Origin: CAZIGK01 sp964538615
GTDB taxonomy: Bacteria; Pseudomonadota; Alphaproteobacteria; Rickettsiales; RI-342
DNA: 64,000 nucleotides
Assembly: GCA_964538615.1 (NCBI GenBank)
Contig: CAZIGK010000009.1
Span: 23,367-87,366, forward strand
Direction: 5' to 3'
The position numbers and the translations under genes were made by a program. Position 1 is the stretch's first letter, and every line of letters begins with the position of its first letter. Positions 33,880 through 42,951 of this stretch are shown piece by piece. Under the pieces are notes generated by a model. That model had not been told where the DNA came from and did not search any database. It saw only the letters and a program-made list of their open reading frames with translations.

Positions 33880-35867
33880 CGGTACCCCAGATCCTTCTTT
33901 AACAACAGTGGCACTTTGGTTTTATCTTTCGCCAGTTTGTAGCGATAGATTTGCAGGTTTTCCAGTACGCGCTGTACGTAATTACGCGTTTCGGAAAGGG
34001 GCAATTCCTCTACCCACAAAACAGGATCTATCTCCCCCTCGCTGGGGTCACCAAAGCGTTTCACATATTGCCGAATACGCCCCGCCCCCGCATTATAGGA
34101 CGCCACCGCCAGCATCGCATTGCCATCCCACCCCTGAATCAGATTGTACAGATAGGTAGAACCTAATTGCAAATTATAGGTCGGGGTATGGGTGAGTGCC
34201 CGCAAATCATAGCCCATGCCCAGTTTTTTGGCGGTTTCCTTGGCCGTGGAGGGCAAAAGCTGCATCAGACCCAACGCTCCCGCGCCACTACGTGCTTCTG
34301 GCCAAAACTCGCTCTCTTGTCGGGTAATCGCCATGCTCATCGCCAGTTCCAGCGGCTTTTTGGGAGGGAAACTAATGACCGGATACCCGCTGTCCACCAA
34401 CAAAATATCCTCTTTCACCGCTTCCTTGGCGGCTTTGACCCCTAAATGCAGGTTGTTCAGTTTCTGTCCCAGCTTACCAGCCATTGCCCGGCGCTTGGGC
34501 GTGGTTTCATAGGTCGCCATGTGGATGACAAACTGCTTTTCCAGCCATTTTTCACCAATCCGGTGCAGCATCAACACGGTTTGCGGCAACTCTTCCTTCA
34601 GGTAGGCTGCAAAATCATCCCGCGTCACCTCCGGGTCTTCCGGCACCACTACATTCGCATAGGGATTTAGTTCCAGTTGTGCTAACTGGCCATAAAAGGT
34701 GTAACTGTAATGCGCAGCAATGCCATACCATTTACGGCCAATATCCTTGTTGCCATTAGCCATGGCTGCCCGCCCCGCCCAATACGCCCCCCGTGATTTA
34801 CTGATGGGATATTGCGTACCATGGTAGAGCTGGTAAAAATGTTCATACGCTTCACCGGGCTTTTTCATATGCACTAAAGACAACCAGCCCGCCAGCCATG
34901 CCGCCTCTGCCAACCCGATGCCGGATGTCTGGCCATGGTTCTGGCTCAAAATATACGCGTGCTTATAATATTTATAACTTGCCAACTCCCGTATCAAACG
35001 GTTGCGCACCGCCCACCATGCTTCTGGATAGGGCAGTTTTTTCGGCGCAATCAGCAATATTTCCTGCACACCTTCAAAATCTCTGCGGTTGGCGCGCCAG
35101 CGCATCCGCTCGAACAACAAACCCGGATCCAACTTCAGCTTTGAGGGTATTTTCTTTAGCTTGCCTTCCACTCCACGTTGGCCTTGCGCCAGCATCATCC
35201 GTGTTTCAAACAGCAGTTGGTGATCCGCATCCACCAGATGGAACAGGCTTTTTGCCGCTGTGAAGCGATATTTCCACATCAGAGAATCAATATGGGCAAT
35301 ATGGTCTTCTGTTTTCAGATATTGCTTATATTTCAACAGATAATCCCGGTGCTGACTTCTGTCCACCAGACCGGATCGCCAAATATCCCGAATAATCTCT
35401 ACCGCTTTGGGGTCATCCGCCTTGCCCGATAACCGTTGATACGCCTCTACCAGCTTCATTTTACCATCCCGCGTATCCGGCGGGTATTTCGTAAACCAGT
35501 CAATCACCTCTTTTGCCGGGGTACTATCATCCATCGCAGCTTCTGCGCGCCGGCGCACGCTACGGTGATCCGGCCATGCCGGGTTATCTAACAAGAACTG
35601 TTTAATCTCGCCAAAACTGGCATCTGCTCCATTATTGCGCAAATACATCCAATAGACCAGTTTTTGGGTCGCCCGGTCACCACTGCGACGCGCCAGCGCA
35701 ATGGCATCTTTCCATTGGCCGCCCTGCCCCAGCCGGAAAGCTTTTGCCAGCGTATCTTCTGCTTCTGCAGGAAAAGACCATGCGGCGCAGCACACCAGCC
35801 ACGCCAATCCCAGGCTGCTCAGGACATTTTTCCATCTCTTCTGGCGGCTGGACTTTCGCTGTTTCAT
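33876..35867 (-). CDS. slt: Soluble lytic murein transglycosylase (Slt-like)
   Basis: 663 residues. Signal peptide (LGLAWLVCCAAWSFPAEA), a long superhelical domain of TPR-like helices (about 40-480), and a C-terminal lysozyme-like domain. The catalytic glutamate is Glu518 in RQESEFWPEARSGAGALGLM, followed by VASYNAGAGRIRQYV and ETRNYVQRVLENLQIYRYKL. It cleaves peptidoglycan glycan strands to 1,6-anhydro products in the periplasm. It shares a four-base stop overlap with nadK, so the two transcripts collide. Confidence 0.93.
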   Translation of the reverse strand: MKQRKSSRQKRWKNVLSSLGLAWLVCCAAWSFPAEAEDTLAKAFRLGQGGQWKDAIALARRSGDRATQKLVYWMYLRNNGADASFGEIKQFLLDNPAWPDHRSVRRRAEAAMDDSTPAKEVIDWFTKYPPDTRDGKMKLVEAYQRLSGKADDPKAVEIIRDIWRSGLVDRSQHRDYLLKYKQYLKTEDHIAHIDSLMWKYRFTAAKSLFHLVDADHQLLFETRMMLAQGQRGVEGKLKKIPSKLKLDPGLLFERMRWRANRRDFEGVQEILLIAPKKLPYPEAWWAVRNRLIRELASYKYYKHAYILSQNHGQTSGIGLAEAAWLAGWLSLVHMKKPGEAYEHFYQLYHGTQYPISKSRGAYWAGRAAMANGNKDIGRKWYGIAAHYSYTFYGQLAQLELNPYANVVVPEDPEVTRDDFAAYLKEELPQTVLMLHRIGEKWLEKQFVIHMATYETTPKRRAMAGKLGQKLNNLHLGVKAAKEAVKEDILLVDSGYPVISFPPKKPLELAMSMAITRQESEFWPEARSGAGALGLMQLLPSTAKETAKKLGMGYDLRALTHTPTYNLQLGSTYLYNLIQGWDGNAMLAVASYNAGAGRIRQYVKRFGDPSEGEIDPVLWVEELPLSETRNYVQRVLENLQIYRYKLAKDKTKVPLLLKKDLGYR

Positions 35868-35966
35868 ACACTAAGTTCAAAAACCCAATTTCATTGCGGC
35901 AGCAGGTATGCAACAACCATGCCCGCGCACTATGCCGATAAACCCATCCACCTGTCGAGGGGAAAG

Positions 35967-36299
35967 ATGTCACTGGCTCAAAAAGAATGTGTCCCTTGTC
36001 GCGGCGATGCAACAGTCCTCAACCGCGAAGAGGCTGAAACCCTGCTCAAGCAGATTTCAGGCTGGGAATTATCGGACGATGCCCGCTGGATCACCCGCAA
36101 CTATACGTTCAAAAACTTCAAAACCACCCTCGCCTTTGTCAACCGCGTGGGAGAGGTGGCGGAAACGGTTGGTCACCATCCGGATATTTATTTCACCTGG
36201 GGCAAATGCCGCATTTCCATTCAAACCCATAAAATCAACGGCCTGCATGAGAGCGATTTCATTCTGGCGGCGAAAATTGATACTGTGCTGGAGGCGTAA
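35967..36299 (+). CDS. phhB: 4a-hydroxytetrahydrobiopterin dehydratase (pterin carbinolamine dehydratase)
   Basis: 110 residues from ATG 35967, with GAGGGGAAAG immediately upstream. The active-site motif is His70-His71-Pro72 in AETVGHHPDIYFTWGKCRIS with His88 further on. It dehydrates 4a-hydroxy-pterins after aromatic hydroxylation. No phenylalanine hydroxylase gene is near; the family also occurs without one. The stop lies three bases before the dapA start, so the two genes are cotranscribed. Confidence 0.92.
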   Translation: MSLAQKECVPCRGDATVLNREEAETLLKQISGWELSDDARWITRNYTFKNFKTTLAFVNRVGEVAETVGHHPDIYFTWGKCRISIQTHKINGLHESDFILAAKIDTVLEA

Positions 36300-36302
36300 A
36301 CC

Positions 36303-37202
36303 ATGGAAAAGTTGCTGGGCATGCGCGGGGTTCTCACCGCACTTATTACCCCAATGAACGATACCGCCGAAGGCAAAGGACTGGATGAACAAGCCTATCA
36401 GGATTTAGTGAACTGGCAGATTGAACAAGGCATCCACGGGCTGGTACCCACCGGCACCACGGGAGAATCCGCCACTATCTCCCATGCGGAACACCGCCGC
36501 CTGATTGAACTGTGCGTTGAAGCCGCCGCTGGCCGTGTACCCGTCGTTGCGGGGGCTGGTTCTAACTCCACAGACGAAGCCATTGACCTCACCCGCCACG
36601 CCAAGCAAGCCGGTGCGGATGCTGTGCTGCTGGTCACCCCTTACTATAACAAACCCACCCATGAGGGGTTATACCAGCATTTCCGCGCCATTCATGATGC
36701 CGCTGAAATTCCCATCATTCTCTATAATATTCCCGCCCGCGCTGTCATTAACATGAGCGATGGGCTGATCGCCCGACTAGCACAATTGCCACGCATTATC
36801 GGCCTGAAAGATGCCACCGGGGACCTCGCCCGCGTCAGCACCTTACGCCAATTGGTGGGGGATAGCTTCCTGCAATTCTCTGGTGAAGACATGACCGCTC
36901 TGGCCTTCAATGCGCAAGGTGGCCATGGCTGTATCTCGGTCACCTCCAACATTGCCCCCAAGCTGGTATCCGATATGCAGAACGCATGGTTCAGCGGCAA
37001 TTTTGCGGAGGCCATTCGCCTGCAAGACCAACTGGTACCGCTGCATGATGCCCTGTTTATGGAAACCAACCCCACCCCAGCCAAATACGCCCTAAGCCTG
37101 CTGCGTGGCTACGACCCCAAACCCCGCCTGCCGCTGGTGCTACCCGCCCAGGCCACGCAAGACCGCCTGCGTAAAGTGCTGCAGGATCTGGATTTGTTGT
37201 AA
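36303..37202 (+). CDS. dapA: 4-hydroxy-tetrahydrodipicolinate synthase
   Basis: 299 residues. Condenses pyruvate and aspartate semialdehyde, first committed step to lysine and diaminopimelate. VPTGTTGESATIS binds pyruvate; Tyr141 in LYNIPARAVINM and the Schiff-base Lys169 in IIGLKDATGDLAR complete the site. GGAGG lies nine bases before the ATG, inside the end of phhB. Aspartokinase for the same pathway is at 50577-51854. Confidence 0.97.
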   Translation: MEKLLGMRGVLTALITPMNDTAEGKGLDEQAYQDLVNWQIEQGIHGLVPTGTTGESATISHAEHRRLIELCVEAAAGRVPVVAGAGSNSTDEAIDLTRHAKQAGADAVLLVTPYYNKPTHEGLYQHFRAIHDAAEIPIILYNIPARAVINMSDGLIARLAQLPRIIGLKDATGDLARVSTLRQLVGDSFLQFSGEDMTALAFNAQGGHGCISVTSNIAPKLVSDMQNAWFSGNFAEAIRLQDQLVPLHDALFMETNPTPAKYALSLLRGYDPKPRLPLVLPAQATQDRLRKVLQDLDLL

Positions 37203-37285
37203 ATAACCCTATAAATCTAAAGGACTGGCTTACTTGTAACGAGAATATATAGCAAAACACTCGAGACTAGTAACAATGCCTGAAC

Positions 37286-37672
37286 TCAAGCAACTGGAAA
37301 CAACGCACGTATAGCCTTTTCTGTTAGCTGAAACATGCAATCAGGAGAATCATTTCGCCCACTCAGATAACGTATGTACCCGTGCTCAATCCCGCGTCTT
37401 AGGTTGCCTGCATCCAAATAGTTATCGTCGGCACCAAATACCCGAACCTTACGATAGAACGGCCTACAACCAACCGCCTCTCGAATATCATTTATAAAGC
37501 AAGTATCTCGTTCAGAAAATTTACCCTTACAGCTGTTGTAGCTGCTAACGTCCACCGCTGTGTCGCACCTCTTGCTAAACATGCTCCTATTGTTTTTATC
37601 ACTATGATAACTCGGATGCACCTCAAAAGGAGCGCCTTCTCCCGCATCCAGTGCCAATAAATAATATTTCAC
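37286..37672 (-). CDS. Unknown third gene of the hicAB operon, 128 residues
   Basis: Not recognised. GTG start (37672) preceded by AAAAGGA. It contains five cysteines (KRCDTAVDVSSYNSCKGKF, RDTCFINDI, VGCRPFYRK, SPDCMFQL). It is AT-richer than the flanking genes, like the hicAB pair. It follows hicB after 39 bp on the same strand, so is likely in the same transcript. The region DNYLDAGNLRRGIEHGYIRY looks helical. It may be a cargo or accessory gene of the toxin-antitoxin module. Confidence 0.5.
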   Translation of the reverse strand: MKYYLLALDAGEGAPFEVHPSYHSDKNNRSMFSKRCDTAVDVSSYNSCKGKFSERDTCFINDIREAVGCRPFYRKVRVFGADDNYLDAGNLRRGIEHGYIRYLSGRNDSPDCMFQLTEKAIRALFPVA

Positions 37673-37711
37673 TGTGCTGTCCTTTTTATTATTGACCCTA
37701 AATACACACTC

Positions 37712-38107
37712 TCACTCAAACTGCCGCCGTCTCTCCAATTCATGGCGTGCCGCTACATCCAGAAAAGCAGACCGATTGCTTGCCACACGATCAATCGCTT
37801 CCAGTAATCCGCTATCCAGCACCACATTGACCCGTGCTGGCTTACCGGGAATAATACTACGCACAAAAATAAACGCCACCGCTCCTTCTGCCATGTCGCT
37901 GTGCTTTGCCTCTTCCAAAGACATCGGGCTTGGAATAGCCTCGCCATCCTCACGTAGCCCTTGAATATGCAAGGCCAGCGCCTCTTCTGCCATGTGTTGC
38001 AGTTCATCGGGTGTGCTACCCATACTGATACAGCCCGGAAAATCAGGAAAACAAACCCCATAATCCGATGCATCATCTTTATGCACAATCCCCACAAAAC
38101 TTGCCAT
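37712..38107 (-). CDS. hicB: HicB-family antitoxin
   Basis: 131 residues. The N-terminal half (YGVCFPDFPGCISMGSTPDE) is the RNase H-like HicB fold that blocks HicA. The C-terminal half (PARVNVVLDSGLLEAIDRVA) is a ribbon-helix-helix DNA-binding segment, the larger of the two HicB types. It starts eight bases after hicA. It neutralises HicA and should repress the operon through the palindrome at 38300-38316. Confidence 0.9.
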   Translation of the reverse strand: MASFVGIVHKDDASDYGVCFPDFPGCISMGSTPDELQHMAEEALALHIQGLREDGEAIPSPMSLEEAKHSDMAEGAVAFIFVRSIIPGKPARVNVVLDSGLLEAIDRVASNRSAFLDVAARHELERRRQFE

Positions 38108-38115
38108 ATGCGCCT

Positions 38116-38298
38116 CTACTCCAACCCAGCCTGCCTCAAAATACTTTTACACGTACCTAAAGGCAGGTCTTTTTTAGGATGCGGAACCGTCACCCGCCCT
38201 GCTTTCACAGGATGTCTAAATTGGTGATGACTGCCCTTCACAGCAACCAACTCCCAACCATCTTGTTTCAAGCGTTTGAGCAAATCACGACTATTCAT
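38116..38298 (-). CDS. hicA: HicA-family mRNA interferase toxin
   Basis: 60 residues from ATG 38298. The dsRNA-binding-like fold of HicA is clear: NSRDLLKRLKQDGWELVAVK, the catalytic His24 in KGSHHQFRHP, then GRVTVPHPKKDLPLGTCKSI. It would cleave mRNA and halt growth when HicB is lost. Toxin precedes antitoxin, the common order of this family. A longer frame to 38346 would run through the palindromic operator and is unlikely. Confidence 0.92.
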   Translation of the reverse strand: MNSRDLLKRLKQDGWELVAVKGSHHQFRHPVKAGRVTVPHPKKDLPLGTCKSILRQAGLE

Positions 38299-38299
38299 A

Positions 38300-38316
38300 T
38301 GTGTAATTATTACACA
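38300..38316. promoter_or_regulatory. Perfect 17-bp palindrome, likely HicB operator
   Basis: TGTGTAATTATTACACA lies directly upstream of the hicA ATG. A perfect AT-rich dyad in the promoter of a HicB with ribbon-helix-helix domain is the expected autoregulatory operator. Confidence 0.7.
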
Positions 38317-38354
38317 CCAAATGCGAATTTTCAAGTATCGTGGCACGGCGCTTC

Positions 38355-40949
38355 CTAAGCCACGGCCTTCAGCCCGCCACCAAAGGTAATCCCCTCCTGA
38401 TCGGCAGAGATGCTTACCGTATCGTGATCCCGCACCCGGCCTTCCAACAGCATGTTGGCCAGCGGGTTTTGAATGGTACGCTGAATCACTCGCTTCAATG
38501 GCCGTGCGCCATACATCGGGTCAAAGCCTGCTTCGGCCAGCCATTGCCGCGCTTTTTCATCCACTTCCAGCCGGATATGCCGATCCTGCAAAAACCGCTC
38601 CAGACGCAACAGTTGAATATCCACAATATGTCCCATATCGCTGCGGGTTAGGTGATGGAACAGCAATATATCATCCAACCGATTGAGGAACTCTGGCCGG
38701 AAGGCGCTGCGCACCACCTGCATCACCTTATCCCGAATCGCAGCGGAAAGTTCGCCTTCCTTCTGCTCTGCCAGATACTCCGCCCCCAAATTGGACGTCA
38801 GGATGATGATAGTATTGCGGAAATCCACCGTCTTACCGTGGCTATCGGTCAGGCGGCCTTCATCCAGCACTTGTAGCAGCAGGTTGAAAACATCCGGGTG
38901 GGCTTTTTCCACCTCATCAAACAATACCACCTGATACGGCCTGCGGCGCACAGCCTCGGTCAGCACCCCCCCTTCCTCATACCCCACATAGCCGGGAGGC
39001 GCTCCAATCAGGCGTGCTACCGCATGCTTTTCCATATATTCAGACATATCCACCCGCAGCAAGGCCTGCGCATCATCAAACAAAAACTGCGCCAGAGCCT
39101 TACACAACTCGGTTTTTCCAACCCCTGTTGGCCCAAGAAAGAGGAAGGAACCGATAGGCCGCTCCTGATCCTGAATCCCCGCCCGCGCGCGGCGCACTGC
39201 TTCCGATACCGCCTGCACCGCCTCGCGCTGACCAATCACACGCTCGCCCAGCACTTTTTCCATACGCAACAGCTTATCACGTTCGCCTTCCAGCATTTTA
39301 TCCACCGGAATCCCCGTCCAGCGGGAAACCACCGCCGCAATATCCTCATCACTAATCGCTTCGCGCAGCATGGTGCCCTGCTCGCCGTCTCCCGCTTCTG
39401 CTTCCGCAATTTGCCTTTCCAGGGTTGGAATCACGCCATAGGTCAATTCACCCGCACGCGCCAGATCACCCCGGCGTTGCACCTGCTCCAACTCCTGACG
39501 CGCCTGTTCCAGTTGCACTTTCAGGTCTTTAGCCGCATTCAGCTTGGCTTTTTCTGCCTTCCACTGCTCGGTCAGGCTTTCGGCTTGCCGCTCCAGCTCT
39601 TTCAATTCACCTTCCAGCTTGCCCAAGCGTTCCTGCGAGACACTGTCTTTTTCTTTTTTCAGTGCTTCCCGCTCAATTTTCAACTGAATGATTTTGCGGT
39701 CCAGTTCATCAATCGCCTCTGGTTTGCTATCCACCTGCATACGCAGACGGCTGGCCGCCTCATCCACCAGATCAATCGCTTTATCCGGTAAAAAGCGATC
39801 CGTAATATAGCGGTGGCTTAAGCTCGCCGCCGCCACCAAGGCATTATCCTGAATGCGCACCCCGTGGTGCAACTCGTATTTCTCTTTCAACCCACGCAGA
39901 ATGGATACCGTATCTTCTACCGTTGGCTCTGTGACGAACACCGGTTGAAAACGTCGTGCCAATGCCGCGTCTTTTTCAATATATTTGCGATATTCATCCA
40001 GCGTGGTGGCACCAATACAATGCAGCTCACCGCGTGCCAGTGCAGGCTTTAACAGGTTGGATGCATCCATGGAGCCTTCAGCCTTGCCCGCACCTACCAG
40101 CGTGTGCAATTCATCAATGAACAGCACAATCTCACCTCCGGCGGATTCTACTTCCTGCAACACAGCTTTCAGGCGTTCCTCAAACTCTCCCCGAAACTTC
40201 GCTCCCGCCACCAGCGCCCCTAAATCTAAGGTCAGCAGCTTTTTACGCTTCAGGTTTTCCGGTACATCACCACCGACAATTCGCTGTGCAAGCCCTTCCA
40301 CAATGGCGGTTTTCCCAACCCCCGGCTCCCCAATCAGCACGGGGTTATTTTTCGTGCGGCGTGAAAGCACCTGCATGGTACGCCGAATCTCCTCATCCCG
40401 TCCAATCACCGGATCCAGCTTGCCCTCTGCCGCCAATGCCGTCAGATCCTTGGCAAAACGCTGCAATGACTCATAATTATCTTCCGCACTGGCACTATTG
40501 GCCGTGCGCCCGGCACGCATCTCTTTAATGGCCGTATTCAGGGCTTGTGGCTGTACATTCGCAGCCTGCAACAGGCGTCCGGCATCTGTATCCACAGCTA
40601 ACGCCAGTGCCAGCAACAGCATTTCGGTGGTAACAAACTTGTCCCCCGCTTTATCTGCCACATCTTCTGCGCTTACCAGCAGCTTGGCCATGGGTTTGGT
40701 CAGTTGCAGTCCACTCCCACCGCCAGATACCTTAGGGATTTTCCGCATCGCCTGTTCCACGCTGGCACGCACGGTAACAACATCCCCTCCGGCCTGCTCA
40801 ATCAGGCGGGCGGCCATACCCTGCTCATCATCCAGCAAAGCTTTCAACAAATGCTCCGGCACCCACTGCTGATGGTCTTCCCGCGTGGCAATGGTTTGTG
40901 CCGCCTGCAAAAAGCCCTTGGCGCGATCGGTGTAGCGTTCCAGATTCAT
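38355..40949 (-). CDS. clpB: ATP-dependent disaggregase ClpB
   Basis: 864 residues. N-domain (1-145), first AAA+ with GEPGVGKT (207-214) and FIDELHTLVGAG, a long coiled-coil middle domain (about 400-530, REALKKEKDSVSQER), second AAA+ with GPTGVGKTELCKALA and the YMEKHAVARLIGAPPGYVGY loop. It rescues aggregated proteins with DnaK. No ClpP-binding loop is evident, in line with ClpB rather than ClpA or ClpC. Upstream lies an RpoH-like promoter. GAGGGG precedes the ATG. Confidence 0.97.
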   Translation of the reverse strand: MNLERYTDRAKGFLQAAQTIATREDHQQWVPEHLLKALLDDEQGMAARLIEQAGGDVVTVRASVEQAMRKIPKVSGGGSGLQLTKPMAKLLVSAEDVADKAGDKFVTTEMLLLALALAVDTDAGRLLQAANVQPQALNTAIKEMRAGRTANSASAEDNYESLQRFAKDLTALAAEGKLDPVIGRDEEIRRTMQVLSRRTKNNPVLIGEPGVGKTAIVEGLAQRIVGGDVPENLKRKKLLTLDLGALVAGAKFRGEFEERLKAVLQEVESAGGEIVLFIDELHTLVGAGKAEGSMDASNLLKPALARGELHCIGATTLDEYRKYIEKDAALARRFQPVFVTEPTVEDTVSILRGLKEKYELHHGVRIQDNALVAAASLSHRYITDRFLPDKAIDLVDEAASRLRMQVDSKPEAIDELDRKIIQLKIEREALKKEKDSVSQERLGKLEGELKELERQAESLTEQWKAEKAKLNAAKDLKVQLEQARQELEQVQRRGDLARAGELTYGVIPTLERQIAEAEAGDGEQGTMLREAISDEDIAAVVSRWTGIPVDKMLEGERDKLLRMEKVLGERVIGQREAVQAVSEAVRRARAGIQDQERPIGSFLFLGPTGVGKTELCKALAQFLFDDAQALLRVDMSEYMEKHAVARLIGAPPGYVGYEEGGVLTEAVRRRPYQVVLFDEVEKAHPDVFNLLLQVLDEGRLTDSHGKTVDFRNTIIILTSNLGAEYLAEQKEGELSAAIRDKVMQVVRSAFRPEFLNRLDDILLFHHLTRSDMGHIVDIQLLRLERFLQDRHIRLEVDEKARQWLAEAGFDPMYGARPLKRVIQRTIQNPLANMLLEGRVRDHDTVSISADQEGITFGGGLKAVA

Positions 40950-41019
40950 ACAATCCCCTCACATAGTCAACTGATGTGGCACGGTCGAGTTTCAATGTTC
41001 CCTTGAGAACCTATATGAT

Positions 41020-41048
41020 ATGTAGGTACAAATAGAAGGTTTCACAAG
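41020..41048 (-). promoter_or_regulatory. Candidate heat-shock (RpoH) promoter of clpB
   Basis: On the minus strand, CTTGTGA, 15 bases, CCTACAT compares well with the alphaproteobacterial RpoH pattern CTTGAAG-N13-17-CYTATNT (about 11 of 13 informative bases). It lies about 70-100 bases before the clpB ATG. Confidence 0.5.
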
Positions 41049-41061
41049 ATTTGCGGGTATC

Positions 41062-41943
41062 ATGATTTTTTTCCGTGATGTTTATCACTCGTTGCTCCAC
41101 CTGTTATTCTGCGGTTGGCTGTTACTGTTCAGCCTGCCTGCCCATGCAGCTGCACCCCCGCTACATGCCTGGTACAGCATCCATTGGAGCGGCCTGCATA
41201 TTGCGGATCTGGTCATCAGCCTGCAACAGGATGACAAACACTACACTCTGCAAACCCTAACCGAAAGCCGGGGGTTGGTCTGGACCATTAGCCGCTATTA
41301 TAATTACACGACAGTACAGGGGGATATGAACAAGCACACCCCCATTCCCCGCCAGTTCAGCAGTCATTTTCAGGTACGCAAAGACACCCGGCATATCGCC
41401 ATGCGCTGGAGCGCAGAAGGCACGCCATTGGAACTCACCTCTACCCCGCCGGAAAAACGCTGGAAACGGCCAGAAGTCCCCATCTCTATGCGTACCGGTG
41501 CGTTGGATGCCCAATCCATGGGACTGGCGTTGCTGAACCAGTGGCTACACGCCCGCCCAAACCTGCCTCATCATCAAAACATGACCATGTTCGATGGCAG
41601 GCGCCTGTCTGATATGCGCATGGAATTTCAGCCTGCCGCACCTCTCTCCCTCAACCAGCGACCCACCCCCGGTCTGTACACAGCCTTGCGTATCCGGCGG
41701 CTGGCATTAGCAGGCTATACAGACAATGAACTGGAACGACAAAAAAAAGAAGAGCCGGTGTTTGTTCTCTACCTGCCTGTGGCGGCGCAAACGCTGGCAG
41801 ATGCAGCTCCACCCTACCTGACCGCCAAAGCACCGGTCGGCAAAGCTATCGGGTTGCTGGAACGCCTGTGCGCTACGCAGGCGGAGTGCCTGCAACTGGC
41901 CGATATTGCCCCCCCGAAGGAACACCAGAAGATCCTGCCCTAA
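41062..41943 (+). CDS. DUF3108 family exported protein
   Basis: 293 residues. Signal peptide (LLHLLFCGWLLLFSLPAHA) then a beta-rich domain: AWYSIHWSGLHIADLVISLQ, TESRGLVWTISRYYNYTT, and a C-terminal block about 200-260. This matches DUF3108, periplasmic or outer-membrane associated beta-barrel-like proteins of unknown role. It is divergent from clpB with 112 bp between them and ends just before copy C of the palindromic repeat. Confidence 0.75.
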   Translation: MIFFRDVYHSLLHLLFCGWLLLFSLPAHAAAPPLHAWYSIHWSGLHIADLVISLQQDDKHYTLQTLTESRGLVWTISRYYNYTTVQGDMNKHTPIPRQFSSHFQVRKDTRHIAMRWSAEGTPLELTSTPPEKRWKRPEVPISMRTGALDAQSMGLALLNQWLHARPNLPHHQNMTMFDGRRLSDMRMEFQPAAPLSLNQRPTPGLYTALRIRRLALAGYTDNELERQKKEEPVFVLYLPVAAQTLADAAPPYLTAKAPVGKAIGLLERLCATQAECLQLADIAPPKEHQKILP

Positions 41944-41998
41944 ATGCCCTGAAGATTCAGGCCATAAGACATCATCGTGTTTCTGAAAATATCACCTG

Positions 41999-42140
41999 AG
42001 TTCAATCACCCTTGAGTCGGGAATAGGGCGGAGATGCTGGATTGCGGAAACCGGAAGCGCCAATGCACCCAACGCACATCAAGGCCGGACGCGAAACCAG
42101 CATGTGCCGTCCGCAGTTCATGGAATGTTCGACGATTATG
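41999..42140. repeat. Palindromic repeat, copy C (diverged, about 140 bp)
   Basis: Left end AGTTCAATCACCCTTGAGT is clear; the right end (ACGATTATGG) is degraded. The stem ATGCTGGATTGCGG pairs with the arm ending GAAACCAGCAT, with changes on both sides compared with copies A and B. It sits between the converging DUF3108 and DUF4167 genes. Confidence 0.65.
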
Positions 42141-42144
42141 GCGC

Positions 42145-42861
42145 CTAAAACAGGCTACCTTCCGGCACATCATCCTCTTTCGGCTTATTGACCGAACCTT
42201 TGGGCCGACCACGGCGACGCGGAGCTACCTCTACATCCCCCTCTTCCAGTGTCACACTCGGACGGCTAACCGGCTTCGCCGGAGCCACAGGCTCTCCGCC
42301 TCCGGTAATGAAGGATGGTAACGGCAGGCTTTCATCCGCTTCCTGTTGCTTACGGAAACGCTCCCGACGGGATTCATCACGCTGGCGGCGCATCTCAGCA
42401 GTCTTTTCCTCATCATCCGAAGGGCGGGCTGTCACGACCGGTTTCTTCTGGGGAGCGGCCTCTCTGCCATCCTCGTCAGCATCGTCGGCTTCCTCTCCTT
42501 CAAACTCATCACCCTCATCACCTTCGTCACCATCCGCCATGTCTGTTGCGCGGTTTGCTTCATCGGCTTCCTGCTGCTGTCGATCCTGCTCTTCAAAATA
42601 CAGCACAATACGGGCATAATGCTCTGCATGTTGGAAACACCATTCCGCACGGATACGATCCCCCTGCATCTGGGCTTCCTGTGCCATACTCAAATACTTA
42701 TCGCGCCCCTGCAATGCCTGCTGGCGGGTTTTTCCCTCATACACATTGCTCTGCTTTTGAGGACGACGGCGAAAATTGCGGTTAAAACGCTTCCCACCCT
42801 GATTGTTATTTTGAAACTGCCCACGTTGGTTTTGGTTATTGTACATTTTTTTACGGCGCAT
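42145..42861 (-). CDS. DUF4167 family protein
   Basis: 238 residues. The N-terminus is basic and Asn/Gln/Arg-rich (RFNRNFRRRPQK). Residues about 42-90 (RQQALQGRDKYLSMAQEAQM, AEWCFQHAEHYARIV) form the DUF4167 domain. An acidic region (about 105-140) and an Arg/Glu helix follow. The C-terminus has an AT-hook-like RRRGRPKGSVNKP. The charge pattern suggests RNA or DNA binding, but no function is established. In alphaproteobacteria it typically follows prfA-prmC, as here (90 bp after prmC). Confidence 0.88.
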   Translation of the reverse strand: MRRKKMYNNQNQRGQFQNNNQGGKRFNRNFRRRPQKQSNVYEGKTRQQALQGRDKYLSMAQEAQMQGDRIRAEWCFQHAEHYARIVLYFEEQDRQQQEADEANRATDMADGDEGDEGDEFEGEEADDADEDGREAAPQKKPVVTARPSDDEEKTAEMRRQRDESRRERFRKQQEADESLPLPSFITGGGEPVAPAKPVSRPSVTLEEGDVEVAPRRRGRPKGSVNKPKEDDVPEGSLF

Positions 42862-42951
42862 AGGCTCGCATCTTTCCGTCTATCAATAGGTTACAGGGTA
42901 CACGTCACACACAATAGCCGCTTCAACGCTACCTTGTGCTTGAATCGGCAA

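Noticed and set aside
38898..39791. 297-codon open frame on the plus strand opposite clpB
   Set aside because: Antisense shadow of a certain gene; composition (His, Arg, Gln and Pro excess) and lack of a ribosome site mark it as non-coding.
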